From Streptococcus sp. HMSC067H01 (lineage in GTDB: Bacteria > Bacillota > Bacilli > Lactobacillales > Streptococcaceae): a stretch of 64,000 nt of DNA. The position numbers were made by a program, and so were the translations under genes. The notes beneath the pieces were generated by a model. The model had not been told where the DNA came from. It was given only the letters and a program-made list of their open reading frames with translations, and ran no database searches. Each line of letters opens with the position of its first letter. Within the stretch, counting starts at the first letter, position 1. The stretch is taken from assembly GCF_001814775.1 (NCBI RefSeq), contig NZ_KV817803.1:220551-284550 (forward strand), written 5' to 3'. Of this stretch, positions 10,142-17,554 are shown piece by piece.

Positions 10142-10148
10142 CATTGTC

Positions 10149-10175
10149 AAATGTCACATGATAAACATGACATTT
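10149..10175. promoter_or_regulatory. Inverted repeat, candidate LevR operator
   Basis: AAATGTCA (10149..10156), 11 bases, TGACATTT (10168..10175). It lies just upstream of the weak levD promoter, where a NarL/LuxR-type activator such as the adjacent LevR would bind. Assignment to LevR is inference. Confidence 0.5.
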
Positions 10176-10181
10176 AGCAAC

Positions 10182-10216
10182 AAAAAAATGACATCTGTCA
10201 CTTGACACAATGTCAT
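10182..10216 (-). terminator. Terminator between the lev sensing operon and levDEFG
   Basis: ATGACAT...ATGTCAT outer arms (10188..10194 and 10210..10216) and TGTCA/TGACA inner arms form a nearly continuous stem; on the minus strand it leads into TTTTTTTG. It separates levT from levD. Confidence 0.85.
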
Positions 10217-10226
10217 CTTATTTTTT

Positions 10227-11525
10227 TTAAACTCCTACCTGAAGACTACTTTCAATTTCCCTCTGAATTTGAGGCAAGCGGTTCTCGACATCTTGATCGC
10301 GCAAAGCATTGCCAATCAAGTAGTCCAGCTTTTCCAACATTTCTTTAGAGACATTCTTGGGACTACTTTCAACAGCTTGTTCCATGATACGATTCAAGGT
10401 CTGATTGGTCAAGGAATCCGTGCCAAAATCATCTACCTGTAGAAGATCTTTACTAGATTGACTTTGTACCACCTGTGGCATAACGGAAATCCCTTGAGAT
10501 TGAGCAAAGAGGAGTTGTTGAATTTCTGGATCTTCTGTCAACAATTGCATCAATTCCCAAACTAACTTGGAATGAGGAGTCCGAGCAGACATGGCAAAAG
10601 AAGTCGTCGTAACCAAAGTCGCATTGGTAGTTTTTGACTTAGCAGGCATAGGGATACAGGTCCAGGTAAAGTTTGAATATTTAGAAACGTGGTAAGGATA
10701 AGGTTTATAGGTTCTATATTGAGCCAAAGTCATGGGATAAAAAGCGACTTTCCCTTGGTCAAAATCTTTGTAACTCACCTTGTAGTTCTTATTCAGGTCT
10801 TCCAATTTTTGCAGAAAAGTCAATGATTCTTTGACTTCTGGAGCCGTAAGTTTAAGCATCCCACCTTGAAAGAGACTTCCCCCATTTGCTGCCAAAGCTT
10901 CTTTCCAGGTATATTCTGTACTCCCAAACTGATCCAATTGCCCATCTCCATTGGTATCTTTTGTTAGTTTTTTACAAATTGTATAGAACTCTTCCAAGCT
11001 CCAACCTTCCTTGGGAACATCAATGCCTTCTTTGTCCAGCAAATCTTTATTGACACACATCAAAATAGGATTACTTTCATAAGGTAAGGCATAGGATTGC
11101 CCCTGATAGACACCTGATTCAAATGCAATAGGATAAAAAGCAGCTTGGTCTTCTTGATTCATATAGCCATTTAACTTTTCTAGAACGCCACGCGCCGCCA
11201 ATAAGGATAGATCTTGCTCAGAGACCATGAACACATCCGGCGTCTTTCCTGAAACAATCTTTTCTGAGAGCCAGTCTGAATAATCTGACTGTGGAATCCC
11301 ATTTTCATATTCCACATGGACATTAGGATGGGACTCTTCAAATTTTTGAATCGCAAGGTCCAAAGCATGGGAGCGTTGACTGGTTGGTACATCCCAACTA
11401 GACCCTGCATAAACGCCTATATGGAGCACGATCGGTTGTTGTTTCCACCAATAAAAACCAGTACTCACAGAGACCACAAAAAGGAGAACAATTCTCAAAC
11501 AAAGATGCTTTCGGTTTAATTTCAT
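10227..11525 (-). CDS. levT: LevT-like extracellular sugar-binding protein of the four-component lev system
   Basis: 432 residues resembling ABC-type extracellular solute-binding proteins (family 1): IQKFEESHPNVHVEYENG, KTPDVFMVSEQDLSLLAARGVLEKLNGY and GVYQGQSYALPYESNPILMCVNKDLL. The N-terminus has one hydrophobic anchor (about 10-25) and no lipobox cysteine, so it is probably membrane-tethered, facing out. There are no ABC permease genes nearby; instead it overlaps the response regulator gene by four bases (ATGA). This matches S. mutans LevT, which with LevQ presents sugar to the LevS kinase. Assignment is by operon architecture and family. Confidence 0.75.
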   Translation of the reverse strand: MKLNRKHLCLRIVLLFVVSVSTGFYWWKQQPIVLHIGVYAGSSWDVPTSQRSHALDLAIQKFEESHPNVHVEYENGIPQSDYSDWLSEKIVSGKTPDVFMVSEQDLSLLAARGVLEKLNGYMNQEDQAAFYPIAFESGVYQGQSYALPYESNPILMCVNKDLLDKEGIDVPKEGWSLEEFYTICKKLTKDTNGDGQLDQFGSTEYTWKEALAANGGSLFQGGMLKLTAPEVKESLTFLQKLEDLNKNYKVSYKDFDQGKVAFYPMTLAQYRTYKPYPYHVSKYSNFTWTCIPMPAKSKTTNATLVTTTSFAMSARTPHSKLVWELMQLLTEDPEIQQLLFAQSQGISVMPQVVQSQSSKDLLQVDDFGTDSLTNQTLNRIMEQAVESSPKNVSKEMLEKLDYLIGNALRDQDVENRLPQIQREIESSLQVGV

Positions 11526-12208
11526 TCCGTATTTCCTTTTGAAAAATCGCGTCTAGTCACTCCTGTTTGAACTGACCAAATTGCTAATTGCGTTCGATCT
11601 CTTAGGTTTAATTTCGCCAAAATCGTTGATAGGTAATTGCGCACAGTTCCTTCTGATAAGAAGAGTTTTGCAGAAATTTCTTTGTTTGACTCGCCATAAC
11701 CGACTTCCTGAATAATTCGCCATTCTGTCGTGCTCAAATCCTTGACATTGTCCTCATCCACAGCAATAGAGAAATTCGATTTGGCCATTTGAGAGAATAT
11801 CTGAAAGACCTTGCTTGCGATATTGGGGTTGATCATAGCTCCACCCTGATGCACCACCTTAATAGCCTCATAGAGCTCTTCTGTCGAGGCTCCTTTTAAT
11901 AGATATCCTGAAGCACCATACTTGAGTGCACTATAGATAAATTCATCATCGTCAAAAGTTGTTAAAATAATAATTTTGATATCCGGATAGTGTTCTTTTA
12001 CTTCTTTTGTCGCCAAAACCCCATCCATGCCTGGCATCCGAATATCCATCAGGATCAGATCAGGATGCGTCTGTGGAATGCTGGACAAGACATGATTCCC
12101 ATCTTCCACTGTAGCTACCACTTCGATGTCGGAGTGAGCCGACAAAATAATTTTCAAAGATTCTCGAATCAAGGCTTGGTCATCTGCCACCATTACTTTT
12201 ATCACCAT
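11522..12208 (-). CDS. levR: LevR-like response regulator (NarL/LuxR family)
   Basis: 228 residues. The receiver domain starts IKVMVADDQALIRESL, and the phospho-acceptor aspartate lies in LILMDIRMPGMDG (about residue 55). The C-terminal LuxR-type helix-turn-helix reads YGESNKEISAKLFLSEGTVRNYLSTILAKL. Its Shine-Dalgarno (GAAGGGAG) is inside the last codons of levS, and it overlaps levT, so all three are coupled. In S. mutans the equivalent protein activates levDEFG; here the likely target is the adjacent PTS promoter. Confidence 0.85.
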   Translation of the reverse strand: MVIKVMVADDQALIRESLKIILSAHSDIEVVATVEDGNHVLSSIPQTHPDLILMDIRMPGMDGVLATKEVKEHYPDIKIIILTTFDDDEFIYSALKYGASGYLLKGASTEELYEAIKVVHQGGAMINPNIASKVFQIFSQMAKSNFSIAVDEDNVKDLSTTEWRIIQEVGYGESNKEISAKLFLSEGTVRNYLSTILAKLNLRDRTQLAIWSVQTGVTRRDFSKGNTE

Positions 12209-12211
12209 ATC

Positions 12212-13528
12212 TTATCTCCCTTCTTTATATTTTGGTAAACTGACACGTGTGAAAAATCCATCACGACTTTCAAATTGAAGCTGTCCTCCTAGTATGGAAA
12301 TACGCTCCATCATCTGTTTGAGTCCATACCCATAAGTTAAGTTTTCAAACCCAACCCCATTATCTTGCAAAGCGATCAAATAATTCTCTTTATCCTCAAA
12401 AAAATGGAGTCTTAGTTGGCTGGCGTGACCGTGGCGAACCGCATTAGTCATAGACTCTTGTATGACACGAAAGATCGTATCTTCAATCATGACATCCATA
12501 TCGACATCTACCCATTCATAGTTTAGATCAACTTGTAGGTTGGAAAGAATTTGATACTCGCGGATGGTCTTTTCTAAAGCATCTTTGAGAGTTCGTCCCT
12601 CAAGGGCTCCCGGACGAAGACGATTAAGAGAACCTCTCACATCTTGGATTCCTTCACGGACCACTTCTGATACGTTTTTCACCTGCTCTTTTGCCCGATT
12701 TGGATCGATATCAATCAAGACCCCAACAGCATCTAAACCTGCTGAGATGCCTGTTAGTGCGTGCCCCAGAGTATCATGAATCTCACGAGCAATCCGCTTA
12801 CGCTCCCGATCCTCTGCAATCTTCTCAGACAAGGCCATATAATTGTTCAACTCCGTATTAACCTTGGACACCATGGCCAATTCTTCCTCTACTTCGTGGT
12901 TCTCCGCAAGAACGTTCATAATATAAAACAAAAGTGAAATAATGAAGAGTACCATATTCGAGGCATAAAGGGAATTCTTTAAGAAAAAGGCCAGAATGCG
13001 GATAGATTCAGGATAAAAATGAATATAGACATCTAAGGACGGAATCGGGAAGAAAAGCGAAAAGACATCTGAATTTGTCACAAGGAGCATCAAGAAGCTC
13101 ACTAGGATAAAGGCAAACCAATACTTCCGGTCTCTCTTGGTATTCAACTCTTTGGAACCATAGAAGATATCCGCAAAAACCAAGAGAATGAGCCCGTTAT
13201 AAGCTACATTTTGAACCCACATTAGAAGCAGCATCAGGAGAATCTCCAGAATATTCCTCCTATCAAAAATAGACCATCGACTCGTTTGAGGCCGATATCG
13301 ACTCATCGATATCAAAGCAATCCCAGCAAACAAAACTGCAGACAACCAAAAAGTCGTAGATGGAGCAAAGGGAATGCGCTCTAGGCGCTCTAATAATAGA
13401 GAGGCTTGACGTTGAGCTATGATATAGTTAGTTGCTTGAAGATAGATGATACTGTTTAGCATAACAGCGATAAAATTGACGACCATAAGAATGGCCAAAC
13501 TGTATCGAACACCTCTAAACTTTCTCAT
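12212..13528 (-). CDS. levS: LevS-like sensor histidine kinase
   Basis: 438 residues. About six hydrophobic segments occupy the first 200 residues. Then follow a coiled linker, the HisKA_3 dimerisation box AREIHDTLGHALTGISAGLDA with the phosphorylated histidine, and an HATPase domain with DNGVGFENLTYGYGLKQMMER. A GTG nine bases upstream is in frame, but the ATG at 13528 shares one base with the levQ stop (TAATG) and has GGGTGG six bases before it, so I use that. It would phosphorylate the adjacent LevR in response to sugars sensed with LevQ and LevT. Confidence 0.85.
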   Translation of the reverse strand: MRKFRGVRYSLAILMVVNFIAVMLNSIIYLQATNYIIAQRQASLLLERLERIPFAPSTTFWLSAVLFAGIALISMSRYRPQTSRWSIFDRRNILEILLMLLLMWVQNVAYNGLILLVFADIFYGSKELNTKRDRKYWFAFILVSFLMLLVTNSDVFSLFFPIPSLDVYIHFYPESIRILAFFLKNSLYASNMVLFIISLLFYIMNVLAENHEVEEELAMVSKVNTELNNYMALSEKIAEDRERKRIAREIHDTLGHALTGISAGLDAVGVLIDIDPNRAKEQVKNVSEVVREGIQDVRGSLNRLRPGALEGRTLKDALEKTIREYQILSNLQVDLNYEWVDVDMDVMIEDTIFRVIQESMTNAVRHGHASQLRLHFFEDKENYLIALQDNGVGFENLTYGYGLKQMMERISILGGQLQFESRDGFFTRVSLPKYKEGR

Positions 13529-14511
13529 TACTGCCACCCATTCACATCAAATTGATCAATGTTTTCCTTTGTCATCATTTCAACTGGAATGCTCACCTCT
13601 TTGGTATAGCTCTTCCCTTCAGCAATATCTTGAATGACCTCCATCACACGGTCTCCCATCTTCAAAGGAGACTGTGCAACAGTTCCCACAACATCATCCG
13701 TCGAGTGCAACAAAGATTTCATATCTGGTGAACCATCGATTCCATAAATCGCAATGGGGTAAGTTATTCCTTGCTCCTTAATTGCAGCCAGAGCTCCTAT
13801 AGCTGAGCGGTCATTTAAGGCAACCAAAGTATTGATTTCAACCCCTAACTGTAAGAAGTTTTGGACAGCCGGCATAGCAATCTCCGTCTGCCCCTTGGTT
13901 TCCAGTTCCGAGACAATCTGATAAGAACTGTGCCCCTCTATAGTGTCTTTAAAGCCCTGAATCCTCGTATCTGCTGAAACAGTCCCCTTATGTTCCAAAA
14001 GTAGGACTCGAGCACTAAAAGAACGTTTCATCAACTCTTTAGCAATCAATACTCCCGCTTGGTAGTTATCGGATACAATACTTGCATCTGGCTTAAAATT
14101 CTTCAGTTGGGTATCGACCACAATGATTTTAATTCCTTGTTTTCTAGCTTTTTCAAGTGCAGTTAAAATTGACTGGCTATCCCCCTTGACCGGATTGATC
14201 ACTATCATATCAACTTTTTGAGCACAAAAATCATCAATCTGTTGGCTCTGTCTTTCTTCGTCCAATTCTGGATCTCGGACGTAAACAAGATCTCCTCTTT
14301 CATCGGCAATTCGACTAATTTCCGAATGAATACTTTTATAGAATCCATTGTTCATGGTCATATAGGTGACACCAATTTTAGTCTGATTCTTGATGCCACT
14401 TGTTTGACAACGGCCGAAAACCCATAAGAGAACACAGACCACTGGAATCAGCAGTAATAGACGCTTTCTCAGCCATTTCAACAATTCTATTTTCTCTTTA
14501 TTTTTCTTCAA
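13528..14511 (-). CDS. levQ: LevQ-like periplasmic-binding-type sugar sensor
   Basis: 327 residues of the ribose-binding/LacI periplasmic-binding fold: IGVTYMTMNNGFYKSIHSEISRIADERGD, VDMIVINPVKGDSQ, IVSDNYQAGVLIAKELMKR and ALNDRSAIGALAAIKEQG. The N-terminus is basic, then one hydrophobic anchor (about 15-28); a cysteine is inside the anchor but no lipobox consensus. There is no DNA-binding domain, so it is not a LacI repressor. It starts with TTG at 14511, with AAAGGA seven bases upstream; the ATG between them is out of frame. First gene of the sensing operon, with its own promoter. Confidence 0.75.
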   Translation of the reverse strand: MKKNKEKIELLKWLRKRLLLLIPVVCVLLWVFGRCQTSGIKNQTKIGVTYMTMNNGFYKSIHSEISRIADERGDLVYVRDPELDEERQSQQIDDFCAQKVDMIVINPVKGDSQSILTALEKARKQGIKIIVVDTQLKNFKPDASIVSDNYQAGVLIAKELMKRSFSARVLLLEHKGTVSADTRIQGFKDTIEGHSSYQIVSELETKGQTEIAMPAVQNFLQLGVEINTLVALNDRSAIGALAAIKEQGITYPIAIYGIDGSPDMKSLLHSTDDVVGTVAQSPLKMGDRVMEVIQDIAEGKSYTKEVSIPVEMMTKENIDQFDVNGWQ

Positions 14512-14542
14512 ATTTCATTCCTTTTCCGAAAATTTTGAATAT

Positions 14543-14570
14543 ATTTTACTTTATTTTACTATTTTTTCAA
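14543..14570 (-). promoter_or_regulatory. Promoter of levQ-levS-levR-levT
   Basis: Minus strand TTGAAA (14565..14570), 16 bases, TAAAAT (14543..14548), in a very AT-rich leader. Confidence 0.55.
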
Positions 14571-14655
14571 AAAAAGTGCTTGATTTTATTGTACAAATTT
14601 ATTCAACTATTTTATTTCTAAGAAGTATCTTCCGAATTATTTGACTATTATAAAG

Positions 14656-14686
14656 TAAAAAGCCGGTCTATTGACGAACCAGCTTT
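14656..14686 (-). terminator. Terminator of ssbB
   Basis: AAAGCCGGT (14659..14667) and ACCAGCTTT (14678..14686) pair with one mismatch; minus strand leads into GCTTTTTAC. Confidence 0.65.
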
Positions 14687-14697
14687 CTTTATTATTA

Positions 14698-15093
14698 CTA
14701 GAAGGGAAGTTCCTCCTCTTCCAAAACAAGATCTGCTAAGTCTTGGCCTGCATTATTTTCACGCATAGCACGCTGGGCACGGCTTTCTAAGAGTTGAAAA
14801 CCTGTACAGAGAACTTCTGTTACATAGTTGGTCTGGCCATTCTTCTCAAACTTACGGGTACGAAGTTCCCCATCCACAGAAATGAGACTACCCTTGCTTC
14901 CATAACTAGCCAAGGTTTCAGCCAATTTGCCCCAGACCACAATATTGATGAAGTCTGCTTCACGTTCCCCATTTTGATCTTTATAACGGCGATTCACTGC
15001 GATAGTTGCTCGTGCAACGGACTTGTCATTGTTGGTTTTGTGCAATTCTGGTGTAGACGTTAAACGTCCAATCATAATAACTTTATTATACAT
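14698..15093 (-). CDS. ssbB: SsbB, competence-induced single-stranded DNA-binding protein
   Basis: 131-residue OB-fold protein starting MYNKVIMIGRLTSTPELH, with the SSB core NIVVWGKLAETLASYGSKGSLISVDGELRTR and the acidic tail ending EEEELPF that recruits partner proteins. It is shorter than housekeeping SSB (about 156 aa) because the flexible linker is reduced, as in the pneumococcal late-competence gene ssbB, where it coats and stores incoming transforming DNA. GGAGG precedes the ATG. Just upstream is a candidate SigX combox, supporting the competence assignment. Confidence 0.9.
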   Translation of the reverse strand: MYNKVIMIGRLTSTPELHKTNNDKSVARATIAVNRRYKDQNGEREADFINIVVWGKLAETLASYGSKGSLISVDGELRTRKFEKNGQTNYVTEVLCTGFQLLESRAQRAMRENNAGQDLADLVLEEEELPF

Positions 15094-15113
15094 TTTTCAT
15101 CCTCCTACTTAAT

Positions 15114-15121
15114 AATTCGGA
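15114..15121 (-). promoter_or_regulatory. Combox-like element (SigX/ComX promoter) of ssbB
   Basis: Minus strand TCCGAATT, matching six of eight bases of the late-competence consensus TACGAATA, about 20 bases before the ssbB start. The gene identity raises confidence in this imperfect match. Confidence 0.6.
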
Positions 15122-15126
15122 AGAAT

Positions 15127-15157
15127 ACAAAAAAAGTTACAAAATTTGTAACTTTTT
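15127..15157 (-). terminator. Terminator of the SDR gene
   Basis: AAAAAGTTAC (15131..15140) pairs with GTAACTTTTT (15148..15157); minus strand continues as TTTTTTTGT. It ends just upstream of the ssbB combox. Confidence 0.7.
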
Positions 15158-15167
15158 AAAAATAATA

Positions 15168-15929
15168 TTAATCTCTATGAATCATAAATCCAGTTGCCTG
15201 TTGATTAGCCATGATGGTCATATCTGTGATTTGTACACGTCGTGGTTGACCGGTTACATAGATAACAGCATCTGCAATATCTTGCGCCTGCAAGGCTTCA
15301 AGTCCCTGATAGACCGTCACCGCCCGTGCCTCATCTCCATGGAAACGGACCTTAGAAAAGTCAGTCTCTACAATACCAGGCTGAATAGTTGTCACCTTGA
15401 TATCTGTAGCTATGGTGTCAATCCGAATCCCATCTGAAAAAGTCTTAACTGCAGCCTTGGTTGCTGAATAGACCGCTGCACCAGCATAGGCATAAATACC
15501 TGCAGTAGATCCCATATTGATGATATGCCCTTGATTAGCTGCTACCATGGAAGGCAAAAGACAGCGCGTAACTGCCATCAAACCCTTGACATTGGTATCT
15601 AGCATGGTCAACATATCCAACTCTTCATAGTCCTGATAAGGAGCTAAGCCTAAAGCAAGTCCAGCATTATTGACCAAGATATCAATCTGACCTACAGTCT
15701 CTAATATTTCTGAACAAACAGTCTTTACCATGCTCATATCTGTAACATCTAACGGAAAGGTCCAGACTTTTTGATTTGGAAATGCTTCTGAAAACTCGTT
15801 TTTTAGGACCTCGAGTCTTTCTGTTCGACGCCCTGTGAGTACAACATTCTCACCTTTCTCTAGATATGCACGCGCAATGGCTTCACCGATACCTGATGTT
15901 GCACCTGTAATGACTACATTTTTTGCCAT
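15168..15929 (-). CDS. Short-chain dehydrogenase/reductase (SDR)
   Basis: 253 residues of the classical SDR family. Nucleotide-binding motif TGATSGIGEAIA lies at residues 8-19, the NNAG motif near 90, and the catalytic serine plus YSATKAAVK (Tyr-x-x-x-Lys) near 140-160. It ends with a segment typical of YdfG/serine-3-dehydrogenase-like SDRs (IQPGIVETDF; YVTGQPRRVQITDMTIMANQQ). The substrate is not determined. An in-frame TTG lies six codons upstream, but the ATG at 15929 is preceded by GAGG and is preferred. A small hairpin over the ytpR stop (15956..15972) separates it from ytpR. Confidence 0.85.
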   Translation of the reverse strand: MAKNVVITGATSGIGEAIARAYLEKGENVVLTGRRTERLEVLKNEFSEAFPNQKVWTFPLDVTDMSMVKTVCSEILETVGQIDILVNNAGLALGLAPYQDYEELDMLTMLDTNVKGLMAVTRCLLPSMVAANQGHIINMGSTAGIYAYAGAAVYSATKAAVKTFSDGIRIDTIATDIKVTTIQPGIVETDFSKVRFHGDEARAVTVYQGLEALQAQDIADAVIYVTGQPRRVQITDMTIMANQQATGFMIHRD

Positions 15930-15970
15930 CCTATTTTCCTCAAGCAAAGATTATAAATCACTTTTAGTGA

Positions 15971-16597
15971 TTAAGCAGTCCAGTGTGTAGCTGGGTCAAA
16001 GGGTGTTCCAACTACCTGGTCGTCTGATAATTCAATGACACCACGTTTTTGGGGAGCATTTGGCAAGGCAAGCTCACGAGGACTACACATCATACCAAAA
16101 CTCTTTTCCCCACGAAGTTCCCCTGGGAAAATGAGATTGCCTTTTGGCATCATGGCTCCAGGAAGAGCAACAATGGTTTTCAAACCAACACGTGCATTGG
16201 GAGCACCAGCAACGATTTGCACTGTCTTATCACTCGCAACTGCCACTTGGCAGATATTGAGGTGATCACTATCTGGATGTGCCACCATCTCTACGATTTC
16301 ACCAACGACAAATTTCGGTTCCTTGTCATTGATAATCTTTTCGGTAAAATCTTGAACTTGCAATTCTTGGTTCAAACGAGCTACTTGGTCGTCTGTCAAA
16401 AATATTTGGCCACGTTCCTCAATTTCGAATAAGCTAGAAACTTCAAAAATATTCCAAGCAACAGTTTCACCAGTTTCCTTTAGAAAAACTCGTGCCACAT
16501 TGCCTTTACGCTCAACATCTAGTTTGGCATCTCCACTATTTTTTACGATGACCATAAGGACATCGCCTACATGTTCTTTATTATATGTAAAAATCAT
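15971..16597 (-). CDS. ytpR: YtpR family tRNA-binding-domain protein
   Basis: 208 residues. An N-terminal DUF4479 region is followed by a C-terminal tRNA-binding OB domain like that at the start of PheT (FVVGEIVEMVAHPDSDHLNICQVAV; IVAGAPNARVGLKTIVALPGAMMP). It does not carry a synthetase domain. The biological role of stand-alone YtpR is unclear; tRNA or structured RNA binding is the family prediction. It lies 13 bases after the thioredoxin gene, as in pneumococci. Confidence 0.88.
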   Translation of the reverse strand: MIFTYNKEHVGDVLMVIVKNSGDAKLDVERKGNVARVFLKETGETVAWNIFEVSSLFEIEERGQIFLTDDQVARLNQELQVQDFTEKIINDKEPKFVVGEIVEMVAHPDSDHLNICQVAVASDKTVQIVAGAPNARVGLKTIVALPGAMMPKGNLIFPGELRGEKSFGMMCSPRELALPNAPQKRGVIELSDDQVVGTPFDPATHWTA

Positions 16598-16610
16598 TCT
16601 TTCTTTTCTC

Positions 16611-16928
16611 CTATTTTAATCCTGCTAAAAATTCGTTAATTTGGTCCTTGGTTTTACGGTCACGATTGACAAAGCGTCCAATCTCCTTGCCCTTATCTAA
16701 GACAACAAGACTTGGAATCCCGTAAACATCCCACAGCTTGGCCAAGTCCATGTACTCATCACGGTCTACTCGTATAAAGATAAACTCTGGATTTGCCTCT
16801 TCAATCTCCGGCAATGCAGGATAGATATAGCGACAATCGCCACACCAGTCCGCAACAAAAAGGAAGACATTCTTCCCATCCTGTTCTACTAGATTTGCTA
16901 ATTCTTCTAAACTGTTAGGTGAAATCAT
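16611..16928 (-). CDS. Thioredoxin-like protein with CGDC active site
   Basis: 105 residues with a thioredoxin fold. The redox motif is WCGDC (near residues 28-32) rather than the classical WCGPC; the cis-proline loop is VYGIPSLVVLDKGKEIGRFV. No signal peptide, so it acts in the cytosol. The changed dipeptide will shift its redox potential; similar proteins are found next to ytpR in streptococci. Its ATG overlaps the preceding DUF4651 stop by four bases (ATGA), and GAGGAGG precedes it. Confidence 0.85.
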   Translation of the reverse strand: MISPNSLEELANLVEQDGKNVFLFVADWCGDCRYIYPALPEIEEANPEFIFIRVDRDEYMDLAKLWDVYGIPSLVVLDKGKEIGRFVNRDRKTKDQINEFLAGLK

Positions 16929-17215
16929 AAGACTTCCTCCTCATAGATGAGATTTTCATCTTCATAGACAAAGGTATAATGTCGCCCATCTTCAAACATG
17001 ACACCTCCGACCAAGCGATTCATATCACTTTCGTAAAGCTGTACGTAAAGAGTTGCAATAACTCCCATTTTTGAGAATTCCTCTCGGACTTTACTAGTTA
17101 ATTCTTCTTGACTTACCATTAGTTTATGGTCATCGGCTACTTTCTTAACTCCAAAAGCAAGAGCTCCGAGACCGATTATGGCAAGACCTGCCTTAAAAAT
17201 ATTTTTCGTTTTCAT
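16925..17215 (-). CDS. DUF4651-type small membrane-anchored protein
   Basis: 96 residues. A short basic start (MKTKNIFK) leads to a hydrophobic anchor (AGLAIIGLGALAFGVKKV, about 9-26) and then a soluble domain with GGVMFEDGRHYTFVYEDENLIYEEEVL at the end. I match it to DUF4651 by context and pattern. A TTG six codons upstream is in frame, but the ATG at 17215 sits six bases after a TGT-TACAAT extended -10, with no Shine-Dalgarno between, so a leaderless mRNA is predicted. It heads a coupled unit with the thioredoxin and ytpR genes. Confidence 0.7.
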   Translation of the reverse strand: MKTKNIFKAGLAIIGLGALAFGVKKVADDHKLMVSQEELTSKVREEFSKMGVIATLYVQLYESDMNRLVGGVMFEDGRHYTFVYEDENLIYEEEVL

Positions 17216-17221
17216 GCTAAC

Positions 17222-17250
17222 ATTGTAACACAAAAAGGCTCAAGGAACAA
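17222..17250 (-). promoter_or_regulatory. Promoter of the DUF4651-trx-ytpR unit, predicted leaderless
   Basis: Minus strand TTGTTC (17245..17250), 17 bases, TACAAT (17222..17227) with an upstream TG, then exactly six bases to the ATG. Start of transcription is expected at or next to the ATG. Confidence 0.6.
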
Positions 17251-17252
17251 TG

Positions 17253-17276
17253 AAAAAGGGAGTTTCCCTCCCCTTT
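17253..17276 (-). terminator. Terminator of the DUF1912 gene
   Basis: AAAGGGAG (17255..17262) pairs with CTCCCCTTT (17268..17276) with one bulge; minus strand leads into CTTTTTC. It ends next to the -35 of the following unit. Confidence 0.65.
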
Positions 17277-17290
17277 CTAATTTCTAAAAA

Positions 17291-17545
17291 TTAATAATTT
17301 CTCTCGCCAAACAAACCTTCTGGTAAATCATGGAATCCCTTGCCTGCCTTGAAGTTTTCAAATTTACCCAGTAAGAACTGGTAGGCATCCAAGCGACTCT
17401 CGTAGCGAATCATGGCATCTTTAGCGCGCTCATCTTGATCTTCTTCATAGACCTTTTGACTTTCCTTGTGTGCCATATCGTTAATCATGATTTGGGTATT
17501 AACCCAGGCTTCAAATTCCTTCATAAATTCTTGCTCGTAACTCAT
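17291..17545 (-). CDS. DUF1912 family protein
   Basis: 84 residues, all-helical and highly charged, cytosolic (SYEQEFMKEFEAWVNTQIMINDMAHKESQKVYEED). It matches the DUF1912 family, conserved in streptococci and of unknown function. It starts nine bases after the DUF438 gene, with GGAG upstream, and closes the DUF1858-DUF438-DUF1912 unit. Confidence 0.75.
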   Translation of the reverse strand: MSYEQEFMKEFEAWVNTQIMINDMAHKESQKVYEEDQDERAKDAMIRYESRLDAYQFLLGKFENFKAGKGFHDLPEGLFGERNY

Positions 17546-17554
17546 TTTTTCTCC

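Noticed and set aside
13528..14511. LacI-type repressor for the levQ product
   Set aside because: The periplasmic-binding fold is present but there is no helix-turn-helix; instead the N-terminus is a membrane anchor.
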